Shown: in pieces, positions 44,022-53,297 of the stretch | How the letters are laid out: every line of letters begins with the position of its first letter | How positions within the stretch are numbered: the stretch's first letter is position 1 | Origin: Pantoea sp050157905 | GTDB lineage: Bacteria; Pseudomonadota; Gammaproteobacteria; Enterobacterales; Enterobacteriaceae | Length of the DNA: 64,000 bases | Assembly (NCBI RefSeq): GCF_050157905.1 | Contig: NZ_JBKIWZ010000001.1 | Coordinates: 620,001-684,000, forward strand | Direction of reading: 5' to 3' | Position numbers and translations under genes: made by a program | The notes under the pieces: generated by a model | Database searches by the model: none | Seen by the model: the letters and a program-made list of their open reading frames with translations, nothing else | What the model was told of the DNA's origin: nothing

Positions 44022-45917
44022 ATGTTCAAAACAACACAATCCCGCTTCACCGCAACAATGATCGCATTCTTTGTTGCGCTTTTACTCGTTACAGTTTGGG
44101 TCATCAACCAGTTCGTCGCGCCGCAATTGGTCGACAGCGAAAGCCGACTGGTTCGTTATCAGGTTGATTCCCTCGCGTCTGGCATCGTTGAACAGATGAA
44201 CCGTGTTCAGGCGCAGCAGCGTGCCATCACCGAAGCCGCATCGGTTATGGACAGTGCTACTATCGACACCCTGTTACCGACGCTGGTAAACCAGTATCAG
44301 GATAGCAATGTGTTTGGGGGCGGTATCTGGCCGCTGCCGAACCGTCGCGATCCGGCCAAAGAAAAAGACAGCAGCTTCTTTGCCCGTAATGCCAGCAATG
44401 AACTGCAGGTTAATACCTACTGGAACTCCGACGCCGCCGACAAATACTGGGAGCAGCCCTGGTATAAAGATGGTCTGGCCGCGGCCAAAGGGCAGTGCGC
44501 CTGGGCAAAAGCCTATCAGGATGCCGCCAGCCCGCAGCCCCGCACCAACTGTGCCATGGCTATCTACCGCAACGGGACGGCCTGGGGTGTAGCAACCATT
44601 GACGTGACCCTGGGCTTCTTCAATCAGCTGGCAAAACAGATGGGCGAAACGATTCATGGCAACGTGCTGATCGTTGAGGCGGATGGCAAAGTGGTCGGGA
44701 ACGGCGCGCTGGTCAATGCCACACCAAAACTGGAGAATCTGGCTGACGTGCAGATGCCTATGGCGGGGCCGCTGAAAACCCTGCTGAATGGCGTTGGCGG
44801 CCAGCCGCTGGAAACCACCTTTGACAGCAGCGAAGGCGAACAGACGCTGTTTGTACAGGCTATCCCTGGCAGTCCGTGGTATCTCGCCAGTAGTCTGCCA
44901 ACCAGCCTGCTGAAAGCGCAGTCGCATAACATGCTGACCCGGCTGGGTCTGGTGCAGATCCCGCTGGCGGTGATCCTGCTGCTGGTGTCGCTGGGCTTCG
45001 TCCGTGCAATGATGAAACGTCTTGGCGTGCTGCACCGCAACATCGAAGCGCTGTCGAGCGGCGGGGCCGATCTGACGCAGCGTCTGCCCGCCAGTAACAG
45101 CCCGGAATTTAACGCCGTGGCGCAGAGCTTTAACCAGTTTATCAGCTATCTGCAGGGGCTGATTCAGCAGGTGGGTGACAGCGCGCTGGCGATCACCGCC
45201 GCCTCGCGTGAAATTGCCAGCGGCAATGCCAATCTCTCTTCCCGGACAGAAGACCAGGCCAGTTCGATTGTGGAAACGGCGGCCTCGATGGAGCAGCTCA
45301 CCGGCACCGTACGTCAGAACGCCGACAACGCTACGCACGCTAACCAGCTGGCAGGTGATGCCTCACAGGTGGCGGCACGTGGTACCGAGGTCGTTCGTCA
45401 GGTGGTCACTACGATGGGCGAAATCCATCACTCGTCACGCAAAGTGGTCGATATCATCAGCGTCATCGACAGCATCGCGTTCCAGACCAACATTCTGGCG
45501 CTGAACGCCGCCGTCGAAGCTGCACGGGCTGGCGAACAGGGACGCGGTTTTGCCGTCGTGGCATCGGAAGTACGCAACCTGGCGCAGCGCTCAGCCAATT
45601 CGGCGCGTGAGATTAAAAAGTTGATCGAGGAGTCCGTGGCCAACATCGACACCGGCAGCGCGCTGGTTGAGCAGGCGGGCCAGACCATGGATGAGCTGAT
45701 GCAGGGCGTGAGCAGCGTTACGACCCTGATGAGCGAAATCATGTCCGCCAGCCGCGAGCAGAGCATGGGCATTGAACAGGTTAACGTGGCGATCACGCAG
45801 CTTGACGGCACCACCCAGCAGAACGCCGTGCTGGTCGAGCAGGTTTCCGCCGCCGCGCAGGCGATGGAAGTGCAGAGCACCCAGCTGGAGCGGGTTGTTC
45901 AGAGCTTCCGGTTATAA
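44022..45917 (+). CDS. methyl-accepting chemotaxis protein
   Basis: A 631-residue chemoreceptor. It has a membrane segment at about 10–32, a large periplasmic sensor to about 300 resembling a double-Cache domain (FGGGIWPLPNRRDP, WYKDGLAAAKG), and a second membrane segment at about 305–330. A HAMP domain and a long signalling coiled coil follow. The conserved hairpin tip IAFQTNILALNAAVEAARAGEQGRGFAVVA near residue 490 contacts CheA/CheW. There is no C-terminal NWETF-type pentapeptide, so CheR/CheB tethering is absent. The ligand is unknown. A FliA-type promoter is directly upstream, tying expression to the flagellar regulon. Confidence 0.94.
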   Translation: MFKTTQSRFTATMIAFFVALLLVTVWVINQFVAPQLVDSESRLVRYQVDSLASGIVEQMNRVQAQQRAITEAASVMDSATIDTLLPTLVNQYQDSNVFGGGIWPLPNRRDPAKEKDSSFFARNASNELQVNTYWNSDAADKYWEQPWYKDGLAAAKGQCAWAKAYQDAASPQPRTNCAMAIYRNGTAWGVATIDVTLGFFNQLAKQMGETIHGNVLIVEADGKVVGNGALVNATPKLENLADVQMPMAGPLKTLLNGVGGQPLETTFDSSEGEQTLFVQAIPGSPWYLASSLPTSLLKAQSHNMLTRLGLVQIPLAVILLLVSLGFVRAMMKRLGVLHRNIEALSSGGADLTQRLPASNSPEFNAVAQSFNQFISYLQGLIQQVGDSALAITAASREIASGNANLSSRTEDQASSIVETAASMEQLTGTVRQNADNATHANQLAGDASQVAARGTEVVRQVVTTMGEIHHSSRKVVDIISVIDSIAFQTNILALNAAVEAARAGEQGRGFAVVASEVRNLAQRSANSAREIKKLIEESVANIDTGSALVEQAGQTMDELMQGVSSVTTLMSEIMSASREQSMGIEQVNVAITQLDGTTQQNAVLVEQVSAAAQAMEVQSTQLERVVQSFRL

Positions 45918-45925
45918 TCCCTCTT

Positions 45926-45950
45926 CAGGCCAGCCTCGCTGGCCTGATTT
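45926..45950 (+). terminator. chemoreceptor gene terminator
   Basis: A perfect 9-bp stem (CAGGCCAGC/GCTGGCCTG) with a CTC loop, followed by ATTTCCTCTTT, 8 bases after the stop. Confidence 0.7.
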
Positions 45951-46063
45951 CCTCTTTGCTTCATCTGCTCCCCTTCGCCCGGACCTGGCAAAAATTCCTC
46001 TGCAGCGCGCCCAAATGTCTAATCTTGTGCCAGAATAGATGGGAATAATCTCAAGGAAACGCC

Positions 46064-46606
46064 ATGTCTGCTATTGAAGTTATCCTCGTTGACCACCTCG
46101 ATCGTCCCACCGGCAAAATGGAAAAGCTGGAAGTGCATGAAAAAGGATTACTGCACCGTGCGGTGACGGTCTACGTCTTCAATTCCCGGCAGGAGCTCTT
46201 ACTGCAGCGGCGCGCCAGCGATAAATATCACTGTGGTGGCCTGTGGAGTAATACCTGTTGCGGCCATCCCTATCCGCATGAATCGACCCGTGACGCCGCC
46301 GAGCGCCGACTGCGGGAGGAGATGGGGATGGTGCTGACGCTGACGCCGGTATTTGAACTGAGCTACAACCTGAAGCTGAGCAATGGCCTGACCGAGCATG
46401 AATATGGCCACGTCTTTTTTGCCATTTGCGACAGCCTGCCTGAGCTGAATCCGCAGGAAGCGGATGCCTGGGATTATCGCCCACTGGCACTGATTGAACA
46501 GCAGATGCAGCTGCAGCCAGAGCAGTTCACGCCGTGGTTTATCCATACGTTTCCGCGCATCCCGGACTATCTGGCGGAGTTTCCTTTTCCGGCCATGACC
46601 GCATAA
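46064..46606 (+). CDS. idi: isopentenyl-diphosphate delta-isomerase, type I
   Basis: A 180-residue Nudix-fold isomerase that interconverts isopentenyl and dimethylallyl diphosphate. The catalytic Cys lies in NTCCGHPYPHES (C66), the Nudix-like helix in RRLREEMGM, and the catalytic Glu in the TEHEYGHVFFA segment. The length equals E. coli Idi (182), though the sequence is nearer the broader bacterial type I group, including enzymes of carotenoid clusters. No other isoprenoid or crt gene is nearby. The start follows CAAGGAAACGCC. Confidence 0.94.
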   Translation: MSAIEVILVDHLDRPTGKMEKLEVHEKGLLHRAVTVYVFNSRQELLLQRRASDKYHCGGLWSNTCCGHPYPHESTRDAAERRLREEMGMVLTLTPVFELSYNLKLSNGLTEHEYGHVFFAICDSLPELNPQEADAWDYRPLALIEQQMQLQPEQFTPWFIHTFPRIPDYLAEFPFPAMTA

Positions 46607-46710
46607 CTAAACCGCACTGCGGTGCGGTGTGTCGGCCTGCAGGCGCCGGAAGCCTGCATTCTTCGCAAAAAAAACGCCCGGTACAGATGGCGCCCGCCGG
46701 CGCCTGCTTT

Positions 46711-48183
46711 TTACGGCTGCTCAAAATCCTCCGCGTCCACATCATAACCCGAGGGCTCCCAGCGAATCGCCAGCAGCGCCAGCAGACCGGTCAGTGGCGC
46801 CAGGAAGATTACCCAGAAGACGCCGGTACCCAGTGCCGCAACCAGCACGGGAAACAGAAACAGTGAAACGGTCGAGCTGCCGCGCATCAGCGTCTGATTG
46901 AAGCCTACGCCCACGCCGCGCAGTGAGGTCGGGTAGCTCAGTGACGCAAAGGTCATGGTGTGCGAACCCGGTCCGAACCCCTGACCAAACAGGAACAGTG
47001 CCAGCATTACGATAGCCAGCGCGGCTTCCTGTCCCCCCTCCGGGCGGCCCGTCAGCGCCAGCCCGAGCAGCGCCACACACTGACAGCTATATCCTGCCAC
47101 CGACATTTTCCACGCCCCCAGACGCGGTACCAGACGCACGGCCAGAATGCCGCCGACAAAGGCAAACAGCAGGTTCAGCGCCAGCGACACCAGAATTGTG
47201 TTCAGCATCGACTGCGCAAGGAAGCTGGAGATGATCACCGGCAGGCCAAACGCGACAGCGTTATAGGCAAACGAGGAGGCGATGGAGATGAGGGTCGCCA
47301 GCAGGGTCCGGCGGCGATAACCCCCCTTCAGAAGTGCGCCATAGTTGCGCCAGCCTGCCTTGCGCACCGCCACGACGGGTGCAGGGCAGGCGTCAGAGGC
47401 CACCTGCGCGTTGATGCTCCAGGCACTGCGCAAAATGGCTGCGGCACTGCTGAGATCACCCTGGTTCGCGGCCCAGACCGGTGATTCACTCATATAACGA
47501 CTGCGGATAGCGATGATGATTATCGCCGGTACGGCACCAAAGCCCAGGATCAGCCGCCAGAGCCAGTCGGTATGACTTTCCGGCAGCACGGCATAGAGCA
47601 GCAGCACCAGCAGGTAGGAGATACTGATCGCCGCATACCAGGTCGGACACCACATCGCCACGCTGGCCGCTTTATTCCCCTTACCGCGCAGCTTTGAAAA
47701 TTCCGCCAGAAAAGCCATCGCCACGGGCAGATCAATGCCGACGCCCAGCCCCATCACAAAACGCGCGCCCGCCAGCACATACTCATTGGGCGCGAACGCA
47801 CAGGCGAGCGCCGCCACGACAAAAAAGAACATATCGGCCATAAACACCCGATAGCGGCCGATTTTATCCGTGAGATAGCCCCCGATCAGTGCGCCAATAA
47901 TGGCGCCGAAGGTAATGGCCGAGGCGACCATGCCGGTGCCGGATGGGGTGAGATTAAATTCGCGCGTAATGTCTTTCATGCCAAAGGCCAGCGCGCCCAG
48001 ATCATAGGCATCAAGAAACACGCCTCCCAGCGCAATCGCGATTACGATGCGGGCGTTGTTGCGGGCACTGTCACCTCGGTTCACCAAACGGGAGACATCC
48101 GCCGCATTGCGGATCCACTGCGTTTCACCCGCAGGCGTACGGCCTGCGGTTGCCACATGGGCACAAGAGGTCAGGTCGGACAT
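46711..48183 (-). CDS. MFS transporter, metabolite:H+ symporter type
   Basis: A 490-residue, 12-segment major facilitator. The loop 2–3 motif appears as GGYLTDKIGRYRVFMAD and the entry segment as GVFLDAYDLGALAFGMKDI, typical of the sugar/aromatic-acid symporter branch. The central cytoplasmic loop is about residues 230–290. The N-terminal 45 residues are hydrophilic. The substrate cannot be told from sequence. On the minus strand a GC-rich hairpin and a T8 run (plus 46669–46676 region) after the stop may terminate it. It is divergent from osmF across 311 bases. Confidence 0.85.
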   Translation of the reverse strand: MSDLTSCAHVATAGRTPAGETQWIRNAADVSRLVNRGDSARNNARIVIAIALGGVFLDAYDLGALAFGMKDITREFNLTPSGTGMVASAITFGAIIGALIGGYLTDKIGRYRVFMADMFFFVVAALACAFAPNEYVLAGARFVMGLGVGIDLPVAMAFLAEFSKLRGKGNKAASVAMWCPTWYAAISISYLLVLLLYAVLPESHTDWLWRLILGFGAVPAIIIIAIRSRYMSESPVWAANQGDLSSAAAILRSAWSINAQVASDACPAPVVAVRKAGWRNYGALLKGGYRRRTLLATLISIASSFAYNAVAFGLPVIISSFLAQSMLNTILVSLALNLLFAFVGGILAVRLVPRLGAWKMSVAGYSCQCVALLGLALTGRPEGGQEAALAIVMLALFLFGQGFGPGSHTMTFASLSYPTSLRGVGVGFNQTLMRGSSTVSLFLFPVLVAALGTGVFWVIFLAPLTGLLALLAIRWEPSGYDVDAEDFEQP

Positions 48184-48494
48184 GATGATTTATATCTTTC
48201 ATTGTTTATGACAGGTCTGGAAGGATAGCCGTTCAGACGTCCGGGCGTAAATTCATTTCAGCTATATGAAATAAGATTCTCATCTCAGATTACGTTCTGC
48301 GCAAAGAAAGTCAGCGGCATCGCTGCCATGCCAGGCTACGCTTTTAAGGCAGTGTATCGCCACGGCCTCGCCTGTCAGCCTGATGCTGCGCGGCAGGCGA
48401 GCAGTCAGCGCGCCAGAGCGCATCACACACTGTCAGGCATTGCATCCAGACAACGCGCAAAAACAACACGCGAAAACGCGATAAGGAAAAGGTC
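48184..48494. other. divergent promoter region of MFS gene and osmF
   Basis: A 311-base gap between divergent genes, so it must hold both promoters. No operator palindrome stood out. The left part (48190–48300) is relatively AT-rich. No small gene with a ribosome site was seen. Confidence 0.45.
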
Positions 48495-49406
48495 ATGATC
48501 AGAACTCGGGGCTGGATCGGCGTCAGCGCTTTGCTGCTCAGCATAGGAATGGCACAGGCGGCAGATCCTGTACGGGTCGGCTCAAAAATTGACACTGAAG
48601 GGTCACTGCTGGGCAATGTCATCCTGCAGGTGCTGGAGAAGCATGGAGTCAAAACCGTCAATAAAATTCAGCTGGGAACAACGCAGGTGGTGCGCGGCGC
48701 CATCACAGCGGGTGAACTTGATATCTATCCTGAATATACCGGCAACGGCGCATTTTTCTTCAATGATGAGAAAGACAGCGCCTGGAAAAATGCCACCGCA
48801 GGCTATGAGAAAGTGAAGAAGCTCGACGCTGAGAAGAATCACCTGGTGTGGCTGACGCCCGCGCCAGCGAATAACACCTGGACCATCGCCGTGCGCAAAG
48901 ATCTGGCGGAGAAAAATCAGCTCACCTCGCTGGCCGATCTCAGTGCCTGGCTGAAAAAAGGCGGCACCTTCAAGCTGGCGGCGTCGGCAGAATTTATCGA
49001 ACGCAGCGATGCGCTACCCGCCTTTGAGAAAGCGTACGGTTTTAACCTGAAACAGGATCAGCTGCTGTCGCTGGCGGGCGGTGACACCGCCGTCACCATC
49101 AGCGCAGCGGCGCAGCAGACATCCGGTGTTAACGCGGCGATGGCCTACGGCACGGACGGTCCGGTGGCGGCGCTGGGCCTGCAGACGCTCAGCGATCCCA
49201 AAGGCGTTCAGCCCATCTATGCGCCGACACCGGTTATCCGTGAATCGGTCCTGAAAGCCTATCCCGGCATTGAGGCGTGGCTGAAGCCGGTGTTCAGCGC
49301 GCTGGACGAGAAGACGCTGCAACAGCTCAACGCAAAAATTGCGGTTGATGGTCAGGATGCCAGCAGTGTTGCGACCGAGTGGCTGCAGCAGCAGAAGCTG
49401 CTGTAA
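48495..49406 (+). CDS. osmF: glycine betaine ABC transporter binding protein OsmF/YehZ
   Basis: A 303-residue periplasmic substrate-binding protein of the OpuAC type, E. coli YehZ/OsmF. The signal peptide ends at AQA (about residue 22). The mature start DPVRVGSKIDTEGSLLGNVI and IYPEYTGNGAFFF are typical of the family. In E. coli it serves a low-affinity, sigmaS- and osmotically induced importer. The start follows ATAAGGAAAAGGTC. It is the first gene of osmF–yehY–yehX–yehW. Confidence 0.95.
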   Translation: MIRTRGWIGVSALLLSIGMAQAADPVRVGSKIDTEGSLLGNVILQVLEKHGVKTVNKIQLGTTQVVRGAITAGELDIYPEYTGNGAFFFNDEKDSAWKNATAGYEKVKKLDAEKNHLVWLTPAPANNTWTIAVRKDLAEKNQLTSLADLSAWLKKGGTFKLAASAEFIERSDALPAFEKAYGFNLKQDQLLSLAGGDTAVTISAAAQQTSGVNAAMAYGTDGPVAALGLQTLSDPKGVQPIYAPTPVIRESVLKAYPGIEAWLKPVFSALDEKTLQQLNAKIAVDGQDASSVATEWLQQQKLL

Positions 49407-49409
49407 TCC

Positions 49410-50585
49410 ATGCCGATATCGCGGGAAGCGATAAGCCGTCCGGTGCAGCAGCCGGTGGCCTGGCTGCTGCTGACTCTGCTGAGCCTGGCGCTGCTTGTTC
49501 TGCCGTTTCTGAATTTTGCGCCGAACCGGCTGGTCGCGGGCGAACCACGGATGCTCTGGCAGATCCGCTATGCCGGACTGTTGCTGATGCCGCTGGTGGC
49601 GCTCTGGCTGCTGCTGTGGCGTCGGCCCGGCCGCCGCACGCTGATTCTGGCGCTGCTGACGGCGGAGCTGATGCTGGCGCTTATCCTCTGGCTGGGCGGT
49701 CATCAGGCGACGCTGCTGAGTCAGCAGGGCAGCCGTCTGGCGCGCACCAGCTTCGCCAGCGGCCTCTGGTGTAGCGCCGCTGTCATACTGCTGCTGATCA
49801 CCGATTGGGTGCGGCAGCTGACCCATCACCGGCTGGCGCAGCTACTGCTTAACCTGCAGGTCTGGCTGCTGCCGCTGCTGCTGCTGCTCAGCGGGCAGCT
49901 GGACGATCTTTCGCTGCTGAAAGAGTATGCCAATCGTCAGGCCGTGTTTGATGCGGCGCTCAGTCGTCATCTCATTCTGCTGGCTGGAACGGTGCTGCCT
50001 GCGCTGATGATCGCGCTGCCGCTGGGCATGCTGCTGTTCCGGCGTCCGGGATGGCAGGGCAGCGTCTTCGGTGTGCTGAATGTGATTCAGACGGTCCCCT
50101 CCGTCGCCCTGTTTGGTCTGCTGATTGCGCCACTGGCCGGACTGGCTCAGCACCTTCCCTGGCTGGCCGCGTGGGGCATCAGCGGCATCGGCATGGCGCC
50201 GGCGCTGATCGCGCTGGTGCTCTACGCGCTGTTGCCGCTGGTGCGCAGCGTGGTCGTCGGCCTGCAGCAGGTGCCGCACCAGGTGCGCGAGAGTGCGCGT
50301 GGGATGGGGATGAGCGGCTGGCAACAGTTCTGGGCGGTGGATGTGCCGCTGGCGCTGCCGGTCTGGCTGGCGGGGCTGCGGGTGGTGGTGGTGCAGACGC
50401 TGGGGATGGCCGTGGTGGCGGCGCTGATTGGTGCGGGCGGCTTCGGCGCGATTATTTTTCAGGGACTGTTAAGCAGTGCACTTGATCTGGTGTTACTGGG
50501 GGTAATCCCGGTGATTGCGCTGGCGGTGACGATCGATGCGCTGTTCCGCCTGCTGATCTCACTGCTGGAGAGAAAAGATGATTGA
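49410..50585 (+). CDS. yehY: ABC transporter permease YehY
   Basis: A 391-residue inner-membrane permease. The N-terminal half has several extra membrane segments; the C-terminal half is the BPD-type permease domain with the EAA loop QVPHQVRESARGMGMSGWQQF. It starts 3 bases after osmF and overlaps yehX by 8 bases. It pairs with YehW as the second, unequal permease subunit of the betaine importer. Confidence 0.93.
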   Translation: MPISREAISRPVQQPVAWLLLTLLSLALLVLPFLNFAPNRLVAGEPRMLWQIRYAGLLLMPLVALWLLLWRRPGRRTLILALLTAELMLALILWLGGHQATLLSQQGSRLARTSFASGLWCSAAVILLLITDWVRQLTHHRLAQLLLNLQVWLLPLLLLLSGQLDDLSLLKEYANRQAVFDAALSRHLILLAGTVLPALMIALPLGMLLFRRPGWQGSVFGVLNVIQTVPSVALFGLLIAPLAGLAQHLPWLAAWGISGIGMAPALIALVLYALLPLVRSVVVGLQQVPHQVRESARGMGMSGWQQFWAVDVPLALPVWLAGLRVVVVQTLGMAVVAALIGAGGFGAIIFQGLLSSALDLVLLGVIPVIALAVTIDALFRLLISLLERKDD

Positions 50586-51525
50586 ATTTGATGGTGTGTC
50601 TCGTGCGTTCAACGGCAAAGCGGCGGTGAAAGATCTGTCGTTGCAGATAGCCGCTGGCGAATTCTGCGTGCTGCTTGGCACCTCGGGTTCCGGCAAATCC
50701 ACCACCCTGAAGATGATTAACCGACTGGTGGAGTTTGACAGCGGGGATATCCGCTTTGCCGGTGAGTCGATTCGTCAGCTTGATGCCCGTGCACTGCGTC
50801 GCCGTACAGGCTACGCCATCCAGTCAATCGGTCTTTTTCCGCACTGGACGGTGCGGAAAAATATCGCCACGGTGCCGGTTCTGCTGGGCTGGCCGGACAC
50901 GCAGGTTGATGAGCGCATTGCGGCGCTACTGGCCCTGCTGAATCTCGACGCGCAGCTGCTTGAACGCTATCCGCATCAGCTCTCCGGCGGGCAACAGCAG
51001 CGGGTTGGCGTGGCGCGCGCGCTGGCAGCAAATCCGGAAGTCCTGCTGATGGATGAGCCGTTTGGGGCGCTCGATCCGGTTACGCGCGGTATGCTGCAGC
51101 AGGAGATGCTGCGTATTCACCGGCTCTCGGGCCGCACGATTGTACTGGTTACCCATGATATCGACGAGGCACTGACGCTGGCCGACCGTCTGGTATTGAT
51201 GGATAACGGCGAGATCGTTCAGCAGGGCAGGCCGGTGGAGCTGCTGATGCAGCCAAAAAATGCGTTTGTGCGCGACTTCTTTGGCCGGAGTGAAATCGGG
51301 GTGAGGCTGCTGTCGCTGGAGCAGGTGAGCCAGGCCGTGCGACGCGGCGAGTGGCTGGCGGGTGACCCGATCAACGCCGGGCTGACACTGCGGGAGGCCC
51401 TTTCTCAGTTTATCGCCCGGCGAACCGACAAACTGCCGGTAGTCGATGCGCAGCAGAAACCGCTGGGCGTGCTCCATTTCAGTGACCTGCTGCAACGGCG
51501 CGAGACAGCCCCGTGCGCAGGTTAA
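50578..51525 (+). CDS. yehX: ABC transporter ATP-binding protein YehX
   Basis: A 315-residue ATPase of the OpuA/ProV type. Walker A is GTSGSGKS (34–41), the signature LSGGQQQRVGVARAL is intact, and Walker B is LLMDEPFGALDP with the H-loop VTHDIDEA. The C-terminal part (about 240–310) includes a CBS-like segment that may sense ionic strength. It overlaps both yehY and yehW, as expected for tightly coupled translation. Confidence 0.94.
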   Translation: MIEFDGVSRAFNGKAAVKDLSLQIAAGEFCVLLGTSGSGKSTTLKMINRLVEFDSGDIRFAGESIRQLDARALRRRTGYAIQSIGLFPHWTVRKNIATVPVLLGWPDTQVDERIAALLALLNLDAQLLERYPHQLSGGQQQRVGVARALAANPEVLLMDEPFGALDPVTRGMLQQEMLRIHRLSGRTIVLVTHDIDEALTLADRLVLMDNGEIVQQGRPVELLMQPKNAFVRDFFGRSEIGVRLLSLEQVSQAVRRGEWLAGDPINAGLTLREALSQFIARRTDKLPVVDAQQKPLGVLHFSDLLQRRETAPCAG

Positions 51526-52244
51526 AGGATCCACTACTGTGGCTGGTGCTGTTCTATGTCGCACTGCTGAGCCTGATGCCATGGAGCGGGCCACTGTTTC
51601 ACCACTGGTTTCCCGACCTGGCGCGGCCGCTCTATCAGCAGGAGAGCTTCTGGCAGCTCACCCTGGCGCATCTGTTTCTGGTGATCGCCGCCAGCCTGCT
51701 GGCGATAGTGACAGGTGTCGGCAGCGGCATACTGGTAACGCGACGGGCGGGGCGCGCCTTCAGGCCGCTGGCAGAAACAATTGTGGCCGCCGGACAGACG
51801 ATCCCGCCGGTAGCGGTGCTGGCGATAGCGGTACCGGTGATGGGCTTTGGCGCATGGCCTGCGGTGGTGGCACTCCTGCTTTATGGCCTGCTGCCGATTT
51901 TACAGGGAACGCTGGCGGGTATCGACAGTGTTCCTGAAAGCAGCCGGGAGATCGCGACAGGGGTCGGCATGACGCCCTGGCAGCAGCTGTGGCAGGTTGA
52001 GCTGGCGCTGGCTGCGCCGGTTATCATCGCTGGCATCCGCACATCAGTCATCATTAACATCGGGACTGCGGCCATCGCTTCAACGGTGGGGGCGAAAAGT
52101 CTCGGCTCACCGGTGATTATTGGTTTAAGCGGGTTCAACACAGCCTATGTGATTCAGGGGGCGTTACTGGTGGCGCTGCTGGCTATCGTCAGCGATCGGC
52201 TGTTTGAACGCCTGCAACGCTGGCTTAGCGTGAGTGAACGATAA
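51513..52244 (+). CDS. yehW: ABC transporter permease YehW
   Basis: A 243-residue BPD-type permease with about six membrane segments and the EAA loop SVPESSREIATGVGMTPWQQL. It has the same length as E. coli YehW. The GTG start lies within yehX (13-base overlap). The last 20 bases overlap, on the opposite strand, the end of the small gene yohO. Confidence 0.93.
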   Translation: MRRLKDPLLWLVLFYVALLSLMPWSGPLFHHWFPDLARPLYQQESFWQLTLAHLFLVIAASLLAIVTGVGSGILVTRRAGRAFRPLAETIVAAGQTIPPVAVLAIAVPVMGFGAWPAVVALLLYGLLPILQGTLAGIDSVPESSREIATGVGMTPWQQLWQVELALAAPVIIAGIRTSVIINIGTAAIASTVGAKSLGSPVIIGLSGFNTAYVIQGALLVALLAIVSDRLFERLQRWLSVSER

Positions 52245-52332
52245 GAGAGTATCCCACCAGCATCAGACCGCTGGTGCCGCCGACAGCCATGATAAAAAAC
52301 AGCGTGGCGAAAAAGGCTTTTTTGACATTCAT
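52225..52332 (-). CDS. yohO: small membrane protein YohO
   Basis: A 35-residue single-pass membrane peptide: MNVKKAFFATLFFIMAVGG then TSGLMLVGYSLIVHSR. It aligns along its whole length with my memory of E. coli YohO (35 residues, MALGGIGGVMLAGY in the middle). It sits in the same place, between yehW and mlrA. The function is unknown. The stop lies inside the 3' end of yehW on the other strand. It is easily missed by gene finders because of its size. Confidence 0.8.
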   Translation of the reverse strand: MNVKKAFFATLFFIMAVGGTSGLMLVGYSLIVHSR

Positions 52333-52419
52333 GGGTAAAACCTGAGCTTGTTAACAGTAAGGCGGGGATAATAGCGCGCGCAAGGCAGCAGGCAAAGCGC
52401 CCGGCGTGCGTTTTTGTTA

Positions 52420-53154
52420 TCAGGCAGGTTCGTGCAGGCGTACGGAATAACCCTGTTCCTGCCAGTGGGTCAGCTGCTCCTGCTGGCGGCGGGTCAGTTT
52501 TTTACCGGTAAAGACAAACATATTCATGCCGGGAAAGAGTTCAGGACGCGGTACATCCAGCGGCTCAGCCAGCACATCGATCCGCCAGCCATGCTGAGAC
52601 AGACGCCACCCTTCCAGCCAGATGCGGGTGCGATCTTCAATACCCCAGCCGATAATCAGCGCATCTTTGCCTGACTTTTTCCGGCTGCCGGTCAGGCAGA
52701 AGGCCACATAGTCAATCAGCAATCCATCCAGCAGACTGCACATGGTGCGGGCAGTATTCTGGTCCAGGCTCAGCTTCTGACGCACAGGCATAAAAACGTG
52801 ATCGATTAGCGCATCAATCGGGTGTTCGCGGCCAATTGCCGCAATTTTATTGCGAAGTTTAGCAGGCCTGACGTGACGCAGGACGCTGATAAGCTCATCC
52901 TGTAATGTCGTCCAGCCATCATGCGTATCGACATCACCCCCTTCCAGCAGTGCCTTAACCTTTCCGACCGGCACGCCGCTTTCAATCCAGCGCATGATCT
53001 CTTCAATGCGCTGAACATCTTCTTCATCAAACTGACGATGTCCGCCTTCGGTCCGTTGCGGCTTCAGTAAGCCATAACGTCGCTGCCAGGCGCGTAAAGT
53101 GACTGGGTTTATGCCACAGCGCTCGGCGACGTCACCGATACTGTATAAGGTCAT
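52420..53154 (-). CDS. mlrA: MerR-type regulator MlrA
   Basis: A 244-residue transcription activator with an N-terminal MerR helix-turn-helix (MTLYSIGDVAERCGINPVTL, then RAWQRRYGLLKPQR) and a C-terminal cobalamin-binding-like domain that has lost clear B12 motifs. In E. coli MlrA activates csgD, and so curli and cellulose, within the c-di-GMP network. The start at 53154 was chosen because it aligns with E. coli; the frame stays open 10 codons further. A sigma70-like promoter with -35 TTGTAC overlaps a perfect inverted repeat upstream. Confidence 0.93.
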   Translation of the reverse strand: MTLYSIGDVAERCGINPVTLRAWQRRYGLLKPQRTEGGHRQFDEEDVQRIEEIMRWIESGVPVGKVKALLEGGDVDTHDGWTTLQDELISVLRHVRPAKLRNKIAAIGREHPIDALIDHVFMPVRQKLSLDQNTARTMCSLLDGLLIDYVAFCLTGSRKKSGKDALIIGWGIEDRTRIWLEGWRLSQHGWRIDVLAEPLDVPRPELFPGMNMFVFTGKKLTRRQQEQLTHWQEQGYSVRLHEPA

Positions 53155-53204
53155 AAAATCCTCTTTCGATTGGTCTGAGTGCAATTACCATAACGAAGCA
53201 ATTT

Positions 53205-53237
53205 AAGTTGTACAATACATTTCGCTATGTACAACTT
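53205..53237. promoter_or_regulatory. perfect 10-bp inverted repeat over the mlrA promoter
   Basis: AAGTTGTACA (53205–53214) and TGTACAACTT (53228–53237) are exact reverse complements separated by 13 bases. On the minus strand the left arm supplies TTGTAC as the -35 element of mlrA, with TATGGT 17 bases on. The right arm touches TTGACT, a possible -35 for the divergent XRE gene. The site could bind MlrA itself, the XRE regulator or another dimer. Confidence 0.6.
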
Positions 53238-53295
53238 GACTGATACGGCATTTTCAGGCTACATCTCAAATATGAGAAAATTTCCCACATTTGAG
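53236..53295 (+). promoter_or_regulatory. promoter and operator of the XRE-cupin gene
   Basis: TTGACT (53236–53241), 17 bases and CTACAT (53259–53264) form a promoter-like pair. Immediately after comes CTCAAATATGAG (53265–53276), and the arm CTCAAAT recurs inverted as ATTTGAG at 53289–53295. These repeats cover the likely transcription start, which suggests autorepression by the XRE protein. Confidence 0.5.
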
Positions 53296-53297
53296 AA

